Shown here piece by piece: positions 8,294 through 17,064 of a stretch of DNA of 64,000 nucleotides. Below the pieces are notes generated by a model that worked only from the letters and a program-made list of their open reading frames with translations, searched no databases and was not told the origin of the DNA. The stretch comes from Bacillus sp. FSL H8-0547 (lineage in GTDB: Bacteria; Bacillota; Bacilli; Bacillales; Bacillaceae), in contig JBBODD010000001.1 in assembly GCA_038002745.1 (NCBI GenBank), forward strand, positions 3,348,001 to 3,412,000, written 5' to 3'. Each line of letters opens with the position of its first letter. Position 1 is the first letter of the stretch. Both the position numbers and the translations under genes were made by a program.

Positions 8294-9214
8294 TTATACA
8301 GTTGCTTCCTGTTCTTTCATTTCTTCATAAAATTCATCAATGATCCGTTCATATTCCTCGCGGTTTTCGGTGTAGGACATGGCGTGGGCGCCTTTTTCAG
8401 CAAAGTACAGCTTTTTCATCCCGGATTTTTTCTCGAACAGCTGCTGGGTCATCGCTGACGGTATGTAATCGTCGTCTTTGCTGTGGATAAACAGAACAGG
8501 ATGCTGAATTCTGTCCATCACCGCAATCGGTGAAACGTCCTGGATGGTGTACCCGTCCCGCAGTTTCAGAAACCGCCTTGCAATCGGCATCACAAGGTAG
8601 CCGGGAAGCTTGAAGTCGGATTTCAGACGGTATAGCAGCTGCTCTTGAAGATCTGAAAACGGACAGTCGGCAATATAGTAATCAGCACCGTCTTCTACGA
8701 GTCCTGCATAAAGCAGCGTCGTGACGGCGCCCATGGATTCCCCGTGAATGCCGAGGTGCAGGTCATCGCCGACACGGTCCTTCAGCCAATGCACGACAGA
8801 CTGAAGGTCGTACTTTTCATAATGCCCGAAGCTTGTTGTTTTACCGCCTGTTTCTCCATGCCTTCTGTGATCATAGATCAGCACATTGATGCCCCGTTTT
8901 AAAAACAGCTTCATGTACTTGACGGAGTTAATCCGGTTCATGGTAACTCCGTGGCAGATAATGACATAGGAGGAGGTGCTGTGGGGGGCAATCAGATGGC
9001 CCCTGATGTCATATCCGAATTGGGACGGGATGGACACTTCAATTTTGTTGTAGGCTTCATACTCGCTTTCGTCGTAATGGCCGTCTTTTGTTTCGCGGTC
9101 AATAATTTCTTTGTCTGACTTCTTTCGCATGTACATCATCTGGTTGGTGAAAAAGAATCCTACGACAAAGATGTAGGAGAGGATGATGCCAGCTCCGATC
9201 AGCCACTTTTTCAT
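8294..9214 (-). CDS. yqkD: membrane-anchored alpha/beta hydrolase (YqkD)
   Basis: 306 aa. ATG 9214 is chosen because GGAAGGAAG is 7 nt upstream; ATG 9220 is too close. An N-terminal hydrophobic segment (about residues 3-22) anchors an extracytoplasmic domain. Seen: IICHGVTMN (oxyanion region), DHRRHGETGG, the nucleophile elbow GIHGESMGAV (Ser), a later Asp in HSKDDDYIPS and His in EKGAHAMSY, completing a Ser-Asp-His triad. B. subtilis YqkD has the same place and form. The substrate is unknown. Confidence 0.88.
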   Translation of the reverse strand: MKKWLIGAGIILSYIFVVGFFFTNQMMYMRKKSDKEIIDRETKDGHYDESEYEAYNKIEVSIPSQFGYDIRGHLIAPHSTSSYVIICHGVTMNRINSVKYMKLFLKRGINVLIYDHRRHGETGGKTTSFGHYEKYDLQSVVHWLKDRVGDDLHLGIHGESMGAVTTLLYAGLVEDGADYYIADCPFSDLQEQLLYRLKSDFKLPGYLVMPIARRFLKLRDGYTIQDVSPIAVMDRIQHPVLFIHSKDDDYIPSAMTQQLFEKKSGMKKLYFAEKGAHAMSYTENREEYERIIDEFYEEMKEQEATV

Positions 9215-9271
9215 CTGCATTCTTCCTTCCGCTGTATAATACATCCATTTTATCACGAAGAAGGAAAAGGA

Positions 9272-9308
9272 GAAAAACAAAAGCAGCAAGCACATGGGGC
9301 TTGCTGCC
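9272..9308 (-). terminator. terminator of the 42-aa gene
   Basis: Read on the minus strand, GCAGCAAGC pairs with GCTTGCTGC and is followed by TTTTGTTTTT. It sits directly downstream of the small ORF at 9312-9440. Confidence 0.8.
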
Positions 9309-9311
9309 GCG

Positions 9312-9440
9312 TTATTGTTCCGAGTTTTGGCGTTTTGTCGGATGTACAGCCTTTTCCATTTCTTCAAAAGCCATCATTTGCTTTGGCGTATCTGCATTCG
9401 GCTTGCCTTTTTGGCTCTTAGATGCCTTTTCGTTTGTCAT
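9312..9440 (-). CDS. small hydrophilic protein, 42 aa, unknown
   Basis: Too short for standard ORF cut-offs. ATG 9440 follows AGAAAGGAGCGG, a near-ideal Shine-Dalgarno, and a terminator follows the stop. Begins MTNEKASKSQKGKPNADTPK and is strongly charged and Lys/Gln rich, with no membrane segment. This style is seen in minor small acid-soluble spore proteins, but I do not recognise the family. Signals on both sides make it a real gene. Confidence 0.65.
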   Translation of the reverse strand: MTNEKASKSQKGKPNADTPKQMMAFEEMEKAVHPTKRQNSEQ

Positions 9441-9551
9441 GATATCCGCTCCTTTCTGTCATCTAAGATGTGAAATAAGAGGGAGAAATATACATGGAGG
9501 TGAAACAACTTGTCCGTTCGCTCCGTATAGATAAAAAGGAGAGTGACTGTA

Positions 9552-9845
9552 ATGAAATTAACAGGAATCGGTATAGCTGTTTCAAGCGCTGCAGGCTTCA
9601 TCAGCTATACAGCTGGAGATCTGCAGCTGCTGTTTATCGTGATGTGCGGGATCTCGCTTATCTGTTTTGGCATCTCGGGTTTTATGACCTATGCTTTTCT
9701 TGGAGGAGAGGCTATGCACACAAATTTCCAATCAGAAATAGCCGTGCATAGAAAGACAAGGGCAGATTGGGCAAAGGACTTATTTCTTGCAGGTCTGCCA
9801 AGCTTCGGGGCGGCAGTTATATCCACTGCTGTTTTATTCAGTTAA
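9552..9845 (+). CDS. small membrane protein (DUF5316-like)
   Basis: 97 aa, starting at ATG 9552 with AAAGGAG upstream; GTG 9543 overlaps that site. Three hydrophobic segments (about residues 4-20, 25-48, 75-95) separated by a charged stretch (NFQSEIAVHRKTRADWAKD). The layout resembles DUF5316 proteins (small, three helices, charged loop); that assignment is tentative. Its last 8 bp overlap the convergent mvaB gene. Function unknown. Confidence 0.6.
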   Translation: MKLTGIGIAVSSAAGFISYTAGDLQLLFIVMCGISLICFGISGFMTYAFLGGEAMHTNFQSEIAVHRKTRADWAKDLFLAGLPSFGAAVISTAVLFS

Positions 9846-10746
9846 GAAGCGTTTTTGACCGTTTGCTGAGCTGATACTGTTTGCTTTGAACACTTCCTGA
9901 AAGATGCGGCTCGATTACCTCAACTGCTTTCAGAAGCTGGCTCATGTCAATGCCTGTTTCGATGTTCAGAGCCTGCAGCATATGCAGCACGTCCTCTGTT
10001 GCAGCATTTCCTGTAGCACCGGGTGCGAAAGGACAGCCGCCGAGTCCGCCTGCAGAAGTGTCAAACCTGTCAACACCTGCCTGCAGCGCTGCGTATATGT
10101 TGGCAAGCGCCATGCCTCTTGTATCATGGAAATGGGCCGTAATCAGCACGTCCGGCAGCGCTTTTTTCAGCCGTGAAAAAAGCTCATGCACCTCAAGTGG
10201 ATTTGCCATGCCAATGGTGTCAGCTACACTTAAGTCATCAACTCCCGCATCTGCAAACTGTCTGCAAAGATCAACAACGGCATCCGCTTCTATTTTTCCT
10301 TCATACGGGCAATAAAAAGAAGTCGAAATACACGCCCTCACAAAAAAGTCTTCTTCTTTGAGCGAGCGGATCAGCGGCAGAAGCTTCTGCATGCTTTCTT
10401 CTGTTGTCGCGTTAATATTCTTTTGATTGAAGGTGCTGCTGACTCCCACAAAAAAAGCCACGTCTTTGCAGTTTGCTTCTTTTGCACGCGCAATCCCTTT
10501 TTCGTTCGGAGTCAGAACAAGGTTTCTGTTCTCATCGGAACAATAGGTGATGATGTCTCCAGCATCCTTCAGCTGGGGAACCCACTTTGGCGAGACAAAA
10601 GAGGTCAGTTCCATTTCTTTGAATCCTGCCTTTTTAAGTTCTTTAATAAACTGAATTTTAACGTCTGTCGGAATTTCATTTTTTTCATTTTGCAGCCCGT
10701 CGCGGGGACCGACCTCAATTAATGTCGCCTGTTTTGGCAGATTCAT
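9838..10746 (-). CDS. mvaB: hydroxymethylglutaryl-CoA lyase
   Basis: 302 aa. Cleaves HMG-CoA to acetyl-CoA and acetoacetate, the last step of leucine degradation. Seen: the TIM-barrel opening VGPRDGLQNE with the catalytic Arg-Asp, the metal-site motif AHFHDTRGMALAN, and the C-terminal lyase signature GGLGGCPFAPGATGN with its active Cys. These distinguish it from isopropylmalate and citramalate synthases. The start ATG 10746 is chosen over GTG 10755; neither has a strong ribosome site. The product acetoacetate is the substrate of the divergent thiolase/CoA-transferase operon at 12.0 kb. Confidence 0.95.
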   Translation of the reverse strand: MNLPKQATLIEVGPRDGLQNEKNEIPTDVKIQFIKELKKAGFKEMELTSFVSPKWVPQLKDAGDIITYCSDENRNLVLTPNEKGIARAKEANCKDVAFFVGVSSTFNQKNINATTEESMQKLLPLIRSLKEEDFFVRACISTSFYCPYEGKIEADAVVDLCRQFADAGVDDLSVADTIGMANPLEVHELFSRLKKALPDVLITAHFHDTRGMALANIYAALQAGVDRFDTSAGGLGGCPFAPGATGNAATEDVLHMLQALNIETGIDMSQLLKAVEVIEPHLSGSVQSKQYQLSKRSKTLLN

Positions 10747-10751
10747 AGGAA

Positions 10752-11397
10752 GCACCAGCCTTTCGGATTTTTGAGTACCTTCAATTTCTGGTTTTCAGGT
10801 TTTGAGGGTGCGATTCAGCAATTTGCGTACCCTCAAATTTTGATTTTGAGGTTTTGAGGGTACGATTCAGCATTTTGCGTACCCTCAAATTCAGATTTTT
10901 AGGTTTTGAGGGTACGAATCGGGATTTTGCGTGCCCTCAATTTTGGATTTTGAGGTTTTGAGGGTACGATTCCGCATTTTGCGTACCCTCAAATTTTGAT
11001 TTTCGGGTTTTGAGGGTACGAATCAGCATTTTGCGTACCCTCAAATCTTGATTTTCGGGTTTTGAGGGTACGATTCCGCAATTTGCGTACCCTCAATTTT
11101 GGATATTGAGGTTTTGAGGGTACGAATCGGCAATTTGCGTACCCTCAATTTTGGATTTTTGGGTTTTGAGGGTACGAATCAGCAATTTGCGTACCCTCAA
11201 TTTCGGATTTTGAGGTTTTTGTGGTACGAATCGGCATTTTGCATACCCTCAAATTTTGATTTTGAGGTTTTGAGGGTACGATTCAGCATTTTGCGTACCC
11301 TCAAATTCAGATTTTTAGGTTTTGAGGGTACGAATCGGCATTTTGCGTACCCTCAAATTCAGGTTTTTAGGTTTTGAGGGTACGATTCCGCATTTCT
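10752..11397. repeat. array B: twelve-unit 52-bp palindromic tandem repeat
   Basis: GAGGGTACG recurs at 10804, 10856, 10908, 10960, 11012, 11064, 11116, 11168, 11220, 11272, 11324 and 11376, always 52 bp apart; a decayed unit precedes it. In each unit TTTGAGGGTACG faces CGTACCCTCAAA across about 13 nt, followed by a T-rich TTTTGATTTTGAGG spacer. The central bases vary between a few forms (ATTCAG, AATCGG, ATTCCG), and palindromic arms are conserved. No unique spacers, so not a CRISPR array. Confidence 0.95.
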
Positions 11398-11886
11398 CAT
11401 TGTCCAGCTCCATCGCCCAGCTCCTCCGTCAGAACAAAATCCCCCAAAAAGTCAAACCCGGACTTTTCGGGTGATTTCTTTTCTGCCTGTCGGAGCTAAA
11501 CGGACGATTCCACTTTTCTCATTGTCCAGCTCCATCGCCTAACTCCTCGGCCAGAACGGATCCGCCGCAAAAAGCAAGCCCGGCTTTTTCCGACGGATCC
11601 TTTTCTGTCCTTCGGAGCTGACCAAGGCGATTCCGCTTTTCTCATTGTCCAGCTCCATCGCCCAGCTCCTCCGTCAGAACAAAATCCCCCAAAAAGTCAA
11701 ACCCGGACTTTTCGGGTGATTTCTTTTCTGCCTGTCGGAGCTAAACGGACGATTCCGCTTTTCGTATTGTCCAGCTCCGCCTCCTAGTCCTTCTGTCAGA
11801 ACAAAATCCCCGAAAAAGTCAAAACCGGACTTTTCGGTGATTTCTTATCTGACTGCCAGGCCTGAACAGTCGGCTCCGCTTTTCTG
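11392..11886. repeat. second array of 122/123-bp composite hairpin repeats (four units)
   Basis: TTGTCCAGCTCC recurs at 11400, 11522, 11645 and 11767 (122, 123, 122). Inner palindrome types run c, b, c, c. The first unit fuses directly to the last palindrome of array B, and the right end (CAGTCGGCTCCGCTTTTC) equals that of the 4.5-kb array. Between it and the thiolase start only about 140 bp of AT-rich promoter sequence remain. Confidence 0.9.
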
Positions 11887-12028
11887 ATGTAAGGGTTTAC
11901 ATATTCCCATATTAATAGTTTACTAAGAGTGTATGCAACTGAAAGCTGAATTTTGAAAAGATTGCAGGAATTTATCAGGATTTAGCGAAACCAATGGATA
12001 AAGCCATGACAAAGGGGATGAGTGTAGT

Positions 12029-13228
12029 ATGAGCAGCAATGAAGTAGTCATCGTGAGTGCTGTCCGCACGGCAATCGGGAGTTTCGGAGGAGCGCTTAAG
12101 GGTGTGTCTGCGCCGGAGCTTGGAGCGATTGTGATTAAGGATGCTCTTGAAAAAGCGGGTTTAAAGGGAGAGCAGGTTGATGAAGTCATTATGGGGAATG
12201 TGCTGCAGGCGGGACTTGGTCAGAATCCGGCGCGCCAGGCGGCTATGAAAGCGGGCCTTCCTGAAAATGTGCCGTCTATGACGATTAATAAAGTGTGCGG
12301 ATCCGGTTTGAAAACGGTCCATCTTGCTGCACAGGCAATTTTATCAGGGGATGCAGAGATTGTGGTTGCAGGCGGTATGGAAAATATGAGCCAGGCGCCT
12401 TACATATTGAAGAATGCGCGGGACGGATTTAAGATGGGCGATCAGAAGCTGATTGATACGATGGTTTCTGATGGTCTGACGTGTGCGTTCAATAATTATC
12501 ATATGGGTGTGACAGCAGAGAATTTATGCGATAAATATGAGATTAAGAGAGAAGAGCAGGATGAGTTTGCAGCATGGAGCCAGCAAAAAGCAGTGAAGGC
12601 GATCGAGTCCGGTACGTTCAAATCGGAGATTACTCCTGTAGTGATTCCTCAGCGAAAAGGGGATGCTGTAACGTTTGACACAGATGAATTCCCGCGAGCC
12701 GGCACAACGGCAGAGAAGCTCGGCGGACTTCGTGCAGCGTTTAAAAAAGAAGGATCTGTGACGGCAGGAAATGCGTCCGGTATTAATGACGGTGCGGCAG
12801 CTGTCGTGGTCATGAGCAGAAAAAAAGCAGAAGAGCTTGGCATTCAGCCCCTTGTTAAAATCACAGCCAATGGAAATGCAGGCGTAGATCCAAGCATTAT
12901 GGGGATTGGACCTGTCGCAGCTGTTCAAAAAGCGTTCCAAAAAAGCGGGCTGACAATGAATGACATGGACCTTGTCGAAGCGAACGAAGCGTTTGCGGCC
13001 CAGTCGATTGCCGTTGACCGCGAACTTCATTTTGAGAAAGAAAAACTGAATGTAAACGGCGGCGCCATTGCTCTTGGGCATCCAATCGGAGCAAGCGGCA
13101 CGCGCATTTTGGTCACGCTGATTCACGAAATGAAGCGCAGAAATGCAAAGCACGGCCTTGCCACCCTTTGCATCGGCGGCGGACAGGGTGTTGCGACAAT
13201 CGTTGAAAATCTTTCATTGGAGGGATAA
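12029..13228 (+). CDS. acetyl-CoA C-acetyltransferase (thiolase)
   Basis: 399 aa. Joins or splits acetoacetyl-CoA and acetyl-CoA. Seen: nucleophilic Cys in [12 protein letters not shown] (about residue 89), the [10 protein letters not shown] and EANEAFAAQ segments with an active His/Asn region, [14 protein letters not shown] with its His, and the C-terminal CIGGGQGVA Cys. The start ATG follows AAGGGGATGAG. First gene of an operon with scoA and scoB: the CoA-transferase makes acetoacetyl-CoA, which thiolase cleaves. With HMG-CoA lyase alongside, leucine and ketone-body catabolism is the likely purpose. Confidence 0.95.
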   Translation: MSSNEVVIVSAVRTAIGSFGGALKGVSAPELGAIVIKDALEKAGLKGEQVDEVIMGNVLQAGLGQNPARQAAMKAGLPENVPSMTINKVCGSGLKTVHLAAQAILSGDAEIVVAGGMENMSQAPYILKNARDGFKMGDQKLIDTMVSDGLTCAFNNYHMGVTAENLCDKYEIKREEQDEFAAWSQQKAVKAIESGTFKSEITPVVIPQRKGDAVTFDTDEFPRAGTTAEKLGGLRAAFKKEGSVTAGNASGINDGAAAVVVMSRKKAEELGIQPLVKITANGNAGVDPSIMGIGPVAAVQKAFQKSGLTMNDMDLVEANEAFAAQSIAVDRELHFEKEKLNVNGGAIALGHPIGASGTRILVTLIHEMKRRNAKHGLATLCIGGGQGVATIVENLSLEG

Positions 13229-13927
13229 ATGATGAAGAAGATCTATACATCTTTTACAGAAGCGGTAAGCGGGATTAAAGATGGTTCCAATCTGATGGTA
13301 GGCGGGTTTGGGCTGTGCGGCATTCCTGAAAACCTCATCCTTGCCCTTGTTGAAACAGGCGTAAAGGATCTTACGATTATTTCAAACAACTGCGGTGTAG
13401 ACGACTGGGGCCTCGGGCTTCTTTTGAAAAATAAGCAAATCAAAAAGATGATCAGCTCGTATGTCGGCGAGAACAAGGAATTTGAACGCCAGGTGCTCTC
13501 GGGCGAGATTGAAGTCGAGCTTGTTCCTCAAGGGACGCTTGCTGAAAAAATCCGCGCAGGCGGAGCAGGCATTCCTGCATTCTATACGCCTGCAGGAGTG
13601 GGAACGCCGATTGCTGAAGGAAAAGAAACGCGGAACTTCAACGGGAAAGAATACTTGCTTGAAGAAGCGCTGACAGCAGACTTCAGCCTTGTACGCGCGA
13701 GCAAAGCGGATAAAATGGGCAACTTGCTCTATAACAAAACGGCTCAGAATTTTAATCCGATGATTGCAGCGGCCGGGAAAGTCACGATTGCTGAAGTGGA
13801 AGAGATGGTGGAGACGGGGAGCATTCAGCCGGATGGAATTCATACACCGGGCATTTACGTTCAGGCACTCATTCTCGGAGAGCAGCAGAAGCGCATAGAG
13901 CGTCTGACTGTACAAAAGACAGGATGA
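13229..13927 (+). CDS. scoA: 3-oxoacid CoA-transferase subunit A (operon 1)
   Basis: 232 aa. The ATG directly follows the thiolase stop. Subunit A of succinyl-CoA:acetoacetate CoA-transferase. Seen: [14 protein letters not shown] (glycine-rich CoA-binding loop), the [15 protein letters not shown] motif, and [20 protein letters not shown], the signature of CoA-transferase family I alpha subunits. A paralogue sits at 43.4 kb in the sigma-54-type operon. Coupled to scoB 14 bp downstream. Confidence 0.93.
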   Translation: MMKKIYTSFTEAVSGIKDGSNLMVGGFGLCGIPENLILALVETGVKDLTIISNNCGVDDWGLGLLLKNKQIKKMISSYVGENKEFERQVLSGEIEVELVPQGTLAEKIRAGGAGIPAFYTPAGVGTPIAEGKETRNFNGKEYLLEEALTADFSLVRASKADKMGNLLYNKTAQNFNPMIAAAGKVTIAEVEEMVETGSIQPDGIHTPGIYVQALILGEQQKRIERLTVQKTG

Positions 13928-13941
13928 CAGGAGGCAGAGCT

Positions 13942-14610
13942 ATGATCCAAAACAAAGCAGAAGTCCGCGAGAAAATTGCCAAACGGGCTGAACAGGAAAT
14001 TGAAAACGGTTTCTATGTGAATCTCGGAATTGGCATGCCGACACTGGTCGCCAATTATATCAGTGAAAACAAAGAAGTTGTGCTGCAGTCAGAAAACGGC
14101 CTTCTCGGCATCGGTCCGTATCCGAAAGAGGGAGATGTCGATCCTGATTTAATCAATGCGGGTAAAGAGACAGTCACAGCGATTCCTGGTTCTGCTTATT
14201 TTGACAGTTCGGAATCATTCGCGATGATCCGCGGTGGGCACGTAAATGTCGCCATTCTAGGCGGTATGGAAGTGTCAGAAAGCGGAGATCTTGCTAACTG
14301 GATGATTCCGGGCAAAATGATTAAAGGGATGGGCGGCGCGATGGACCTCGTTCATGGAGCGCAGCGCATCATTGTCATTATGGAGCATGTGAATAAAAAC
14401 GGCGAACCGAAGATCCTGAACACGTGCACCCTGCCGCTGACAGGCAAAGGGGTTGTGAACCGGATCATAACGGATCAGGCTGTCATTGATGTCACAGAAC
14501 TCGGCCTCAAACTGAAAGAAGTCGCAAAAGGCTATACAGTGGAGGATATCAAGCGCTCCACTGAACCTGAGCTGATCGTCGGCGACGATGTTATCCTGGA
14601 CGCCTATTAA
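13942..14610 (+). CDS. scoB: 3-oxoacid CoA-transferase subunit B (operon 1)
   Basis: 222 aa from ATG 13942, with AGGAGGCAG just ahead; an earlier in-frame ATG at 13924 overlaps the end of scoA and lacks a site. The catalytic glutamate lies in [12 protein letters not shown] (the SENG motif) near residue 50. The [28 protein letters not shown] block is typical of the beta subunit, written here only as its key residues GGH...LGGMEV. Works as a heterotetramer with ScoA. Paralogue at 44.1 kb. Confidence 0.93.
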   Translation: MIQNKAEVREKIAKRAEQEIENGFYVNLGIGMPTLVANYISENKEVVLQSENGLLGIGPYPKEGDVDPDLINAGKETVTAIPGSAYFDSSESFAMIRGGHVNVAILGGMEVSESGDLANWMIPGKMIKGMGGAMDLVHGAQRIIVIMEHVNKNGEPKILNTCTLPLTGKGVVNRIITDQAVIDVTELGLKLKEVAKGYTVEDIKRSTEPELIVGDDVILDAY

Positions 14611-14676
14611 TCAGTCAAATCCCTTTCTAACATCGCCTTTTCTTGTATATAATGTGTGTATATAGGAGTGATCATC

Positions 14677-14934
14677 ATGGCGAAAAAACAGAAAAAACAT
14701 CAAAAGGCACAGCCGAAAAAAACAGACGATGGGTCCCTGAATCTTAAGGACCGCCTCGATTCCGGCCTGTTCGAACAGCTATCCGGAATGAAAAAAGGAC
14801 TGCTTGAAGAACAGGAACAAAAGCAGGAGCAGGAACGCCTGCAGAAGCTTAAGGAAAAGAAAGAAAAAGAGAAAAACAAAAGCTTTGAAGAACTGCTCAA
14901 CGATAGTCAGTTGAAGTGGTCGGATTATAAATAG
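14677..14934 (+). CDS. yqkE: YqkE (DUF3886-like) charged coiled-coil protein
   Basis: 85 aa from ATG 14677 behind ATAGGAGTG; an upstream in-frame ATG has no site. Begins MAKKQKKHQKAQPKK; the middle LKDRLDSGLFEQLSGMKKGL is followed by a Glu/Lys/Gln-rich helix (about residues 50-75) and ends in WSDYK. B. subtilis yqkE occupies this place before yqkF. Function unknown. A TATAAT box at 14648 gives a probable own promoter. A decayed copy of its 3' half occurs at 17.85 kb. Confidence 0.8.
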   Translation: MAKKQKKHQKAQPKKTDDGSLNLKDRLDSGLFEQLSGMKKGLLEEQEQKQEQERLQKLKEKKEKEKNKSFEELLNDSQLKWSDYK

Positions 14935-14968
14935 AAAAATGCCTTCGCAGATGCGGAGGCATTTTTCT
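14935..14968 (+). terminator. yqkE terminator
   Basis: AAAAATGCCT..CGC pairs with GCG.AGGCATTTTT around AGAT, directly after the stop codon. Confidence 0.9.
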
Positions 14969-15004
14969 GTCGTTCATGGAAGATTGAAACGCAGTATACA
15001 AAAA

Positions 15005-15030
15005 TAGCCTTCCTGAACGGAAGGCTAAAA
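15005..15030 (-). terminator. terminator of the AraC-type gene
   Basis: TAGCCTTCC pairs with GGAAGGCTA around a short loop; on the minus strand it is followed by TTTTTGT. It lies about 130 bp past the regulator stop. The sequence between (15031-15156) holds no other recognisable feature. Confidence 0.75.
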
Positions 15031-15156
15031 GGGGGATATGTATCTTTTGAAATCCCCTTCATCCACCATCAGCATACTTAAAAGCTCAGAAAAGCACAAT
15101 CTTATGGCATTAGCCGTAACAAAATGTTCAAAGATCTATGACGATTTCCTGACATG

Positions 15157-16029
15157 TTAGTTCATTCTTCTGAACTCACCGGGACTTTTGCCAAGCTGCT
15201 GTTTGAAGCGTTTATGAAAATGAGACAGACTCTTGTAGCCGCACGAATCAGAAATGAAGGAAACGCTGTGGTCTGAGGTCAGCAGCAGCTCCTTGGCTTT
15301 TACAAGACGCTTCATTTCCAGAAAAGCAGGGAGTGTAAAACCTGTCGTCTTTTTAAATGTTCTGCTGAAATGGGCAGGGCTTACCAATGCTTGATCGGCA
15401 AGGACGGTGAGGGACAGATGGGAATTCGTATAGTGAGAGTCAATGTAATTCAGGACATCCTTCATCCACCAGTCCCTTTTATCCGGTATGTGCCCGTTTT
15501 TCGCATGTTCAAAGTGCGTATTCATTCTGCTGATTTGAAGGAGCATCCAGTGAAGCAGGAGAATCACTGCGCTGCGGTTTCCTTTTTCAGCGCTGCCATA
15601 TTCATCATCCATCATGACAAGCAGCTTTTCAAATTCCTTCATCCGCTCCGCTGAAAGACGCAGCTTAAACCGGCCGCTGCGAATAAGGTCATGAAATGGC
15701 CCAAGATAGGAAAAAGAATCTCCTACTTCAGCTATCTGAATAAGCATGGGGTGAAAGAGAATGACTGAGCATGTATAAGGGGCTGTTTTTTCAGCGGATG
15801 CCTTATGAATGACATCCCCCGGAATCAAATAAAGATCATTTTTCTCCATATTAAAAAAATGCTTATCAATTAAAAAGGACCCTTTTCCGTCGTGAACAAA
15901 AACAAGTTCATACCAGTTATGAAAATGATAAAAAGGTACATTCTCACCTGGATTCCCAGTTAATTTTGGGAGGTACACAAGGGGGAAAAGCGGGTCATAT
16001 TCGTGCCGTTCCTTTACTGCTTTCATCAT
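15157..16029 (-). CDS. AraC-family transcriptional regulator
   Basis: 290 aa. N-terminal cupin-like sensing domain (about residues 25-110: FYHFHNWYELVFVHDGKGSF, then LIPGDVIHKA) and a C-terminal pair of helix-turn-helix units (about 190-288: LSLTVLADQALVSPAHFSRTF and VSFISDSCGYKSLSHFHKRF). Reads divergently from the dioxygenase-isomerase genes across about 180 bp and so probably controls them; the inducer is likely a sugar or polyol derivative handled by them. ATG 16029 and ATG 16026 are both possible; the ribosome site is weak. Confidence 0.88.
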   Translation of the reverse strand: MMKAVKERHEYDPLFPLVYLPKLTGNPGENVPFYHFHNWYELVFVHDGKGSFLIDKHFFNMEKNDLYLIPGDVIHKASAEKTAPYTCSVILFHPMLIQIAEVGDSFSYLGPFHDLIRSGRFKLRLSAERMKEFEKLLVMMDDEYGSAEKGNRSAVILLLHWMLLQISRMNTHFEHAKNGHIPDKRDWWMKDVLNYIDSHYTNSHLSLTVLADQALVSPAHFSRTFKKTTGFTLPAFLEMKRLVKAKELLLTSDHSVSFISDSCGYKSLSHFHKRFKQQLGKSPGEFRRMN

Positions 16030-16212
16030 AATCTGTCCAATCTCTTTTTCATTAGAATAGCAAAGAAAAACGGACTTTGCTCATGAATGCTTCTTTTCAT
16101 CAAAAAATCGCACATTGGCAGCAAAAAAAGCAAACTTTATGCGCTTTCATTCTTTTATGATCATTGTAGAGACAAAGTCTGCAAGACAATTTATAAAGAA
16201 AGAGGGATCGCA

Positions 16213-17064
16213 ATGACAGAGAAAACCAAGCAGGAGCTTCCGGATTTAAAGGGAGAATACGAGCTTTCAAAAGAGCAGATTGCAGCATATCAGGAGGATG
16301 GGCATATTTGTCTTAGAGCAGTTGCTTCAGAAGAGGAAGTTGCATCCTACAGGGACGCTGTCCAACAATCTGTGCAGCGCCACGCAGAGAAGCTTGCGCC
16401 ATTGGAAGAAAGGGATACGTATGGAAAAGCGTTTATTCAGGTCATGAATGTGTGGGAGCATTCGGAGGATGTGAAGAAATTCGTCATGGCAGAAAGATTT
16501 GCCAAAATTGCAGCCGACCTTCTCGGTGCAGACGGAGTAAGGATATATCATGATCAGGCGCTTTACAAAGAACCGGGCGGGGGACACACACCCTGGCATC
16601 AGGATCAGACATACTGGCCTGTCGATACGGAGAAGACGATCACTATGTGGATGCCGCTTGTGGATGTGACAGATCAAATGGGCTCCATGAGTTTTGCTTC
16701 AGGCTCCCATAAACAAGGATACATCAGCAAGCTCGGCATTTCTGATGAATCTCACCGGACACTCGGTGAGTATATTGACCAAAATGATTATAAGAAGGTG
16801 ACTTATGGCGCCATGAACGCAGGGGACGCCACATTTCACTATGGATGGACGCTGCACAGCGCACCGGGAAATCCGTCGGACTCAACCCGTGAAGTGATGA
16901 CCGTCATTTACATGGCAGACGGAACAAGAGTTGCTGAAATAGACAATGAAGCAAGAGCAAATGACTTAAAACAATGGATGCCCGGGCTTGTTACCGGGGA
17001 TGTTGTGAACAGTCCTCTTAACCCGCTTGTTTATCATAAAACGAAAAAAGCAGATGAGAAATGA
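16213..17064 (+). CDS. phytanoyl-CoA dioxygenase (PhyH) family protein
   Basis: 283 aa from ATG 16213; upstream in-frame codons to 16087 lie in the promoter region. Non-haem Fe(II)/2-oxoglutarate oxygenase fold. Seen: the iron ligands in TPWHQDQTYW (His-x-Asp, about residue 123) and the distal His in YGWTLHSAPGNPS, followed by an Arg (STREV) for 2-oxoglutarate. The substrate is unknown: bacterial PhyH relatives hydroxylate small molecules as well as CoA esters. Its stop overlaps the isomerase start (ATGA). Confidence 0.9.
   Translation: MTEKTKQELPDLKGEYELSKEQIAAYQEDGHICLRAVASEEEVASYRDAVQQSVQRHAEKLAPLEERDTYGKAFIQVMNVWEHSEDVKKFVMAERFAKIAADLLGADGVRIYHDQALYKEPGGGHTPWHQDQTYWPVDTEKTITMWMPLVDVTDQMGSMSFASGSHKQGYISKLGISDESHRTLGEYIDQNDYKKVTYGAMNAGDATFHYGWTLHSAPGNPSDSTREVMTVIYMADGTRVAEIDNEARANDLKQWMPGLVTGDVVNSPLNPLVYHKTKKADEK

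Noticed and set aside
11099-11377. 92-aa ORF in array B
   Set aside because: It is only a translation of the 52-bp repeat (frame repeats every three units) with no ribosome-binding site.
10752-11397. CRISPR array
   Set aside because: Period is regular and units are palindromic, but there are no unique spacers; both arms and spacer repeat, and no cas genes are present.
12524-13153. 209-aa ORF antisense to thiolase
   Set aside because: Shadow frame of a well-conserved gene; no Shine-Dalgarno.
15005-15030. small RNA or riboswitch between yqkE and the AraC gene
   Set aside because: The hairpin has a T-run on the minus strand and fits a simple terminator of the AraC gene.
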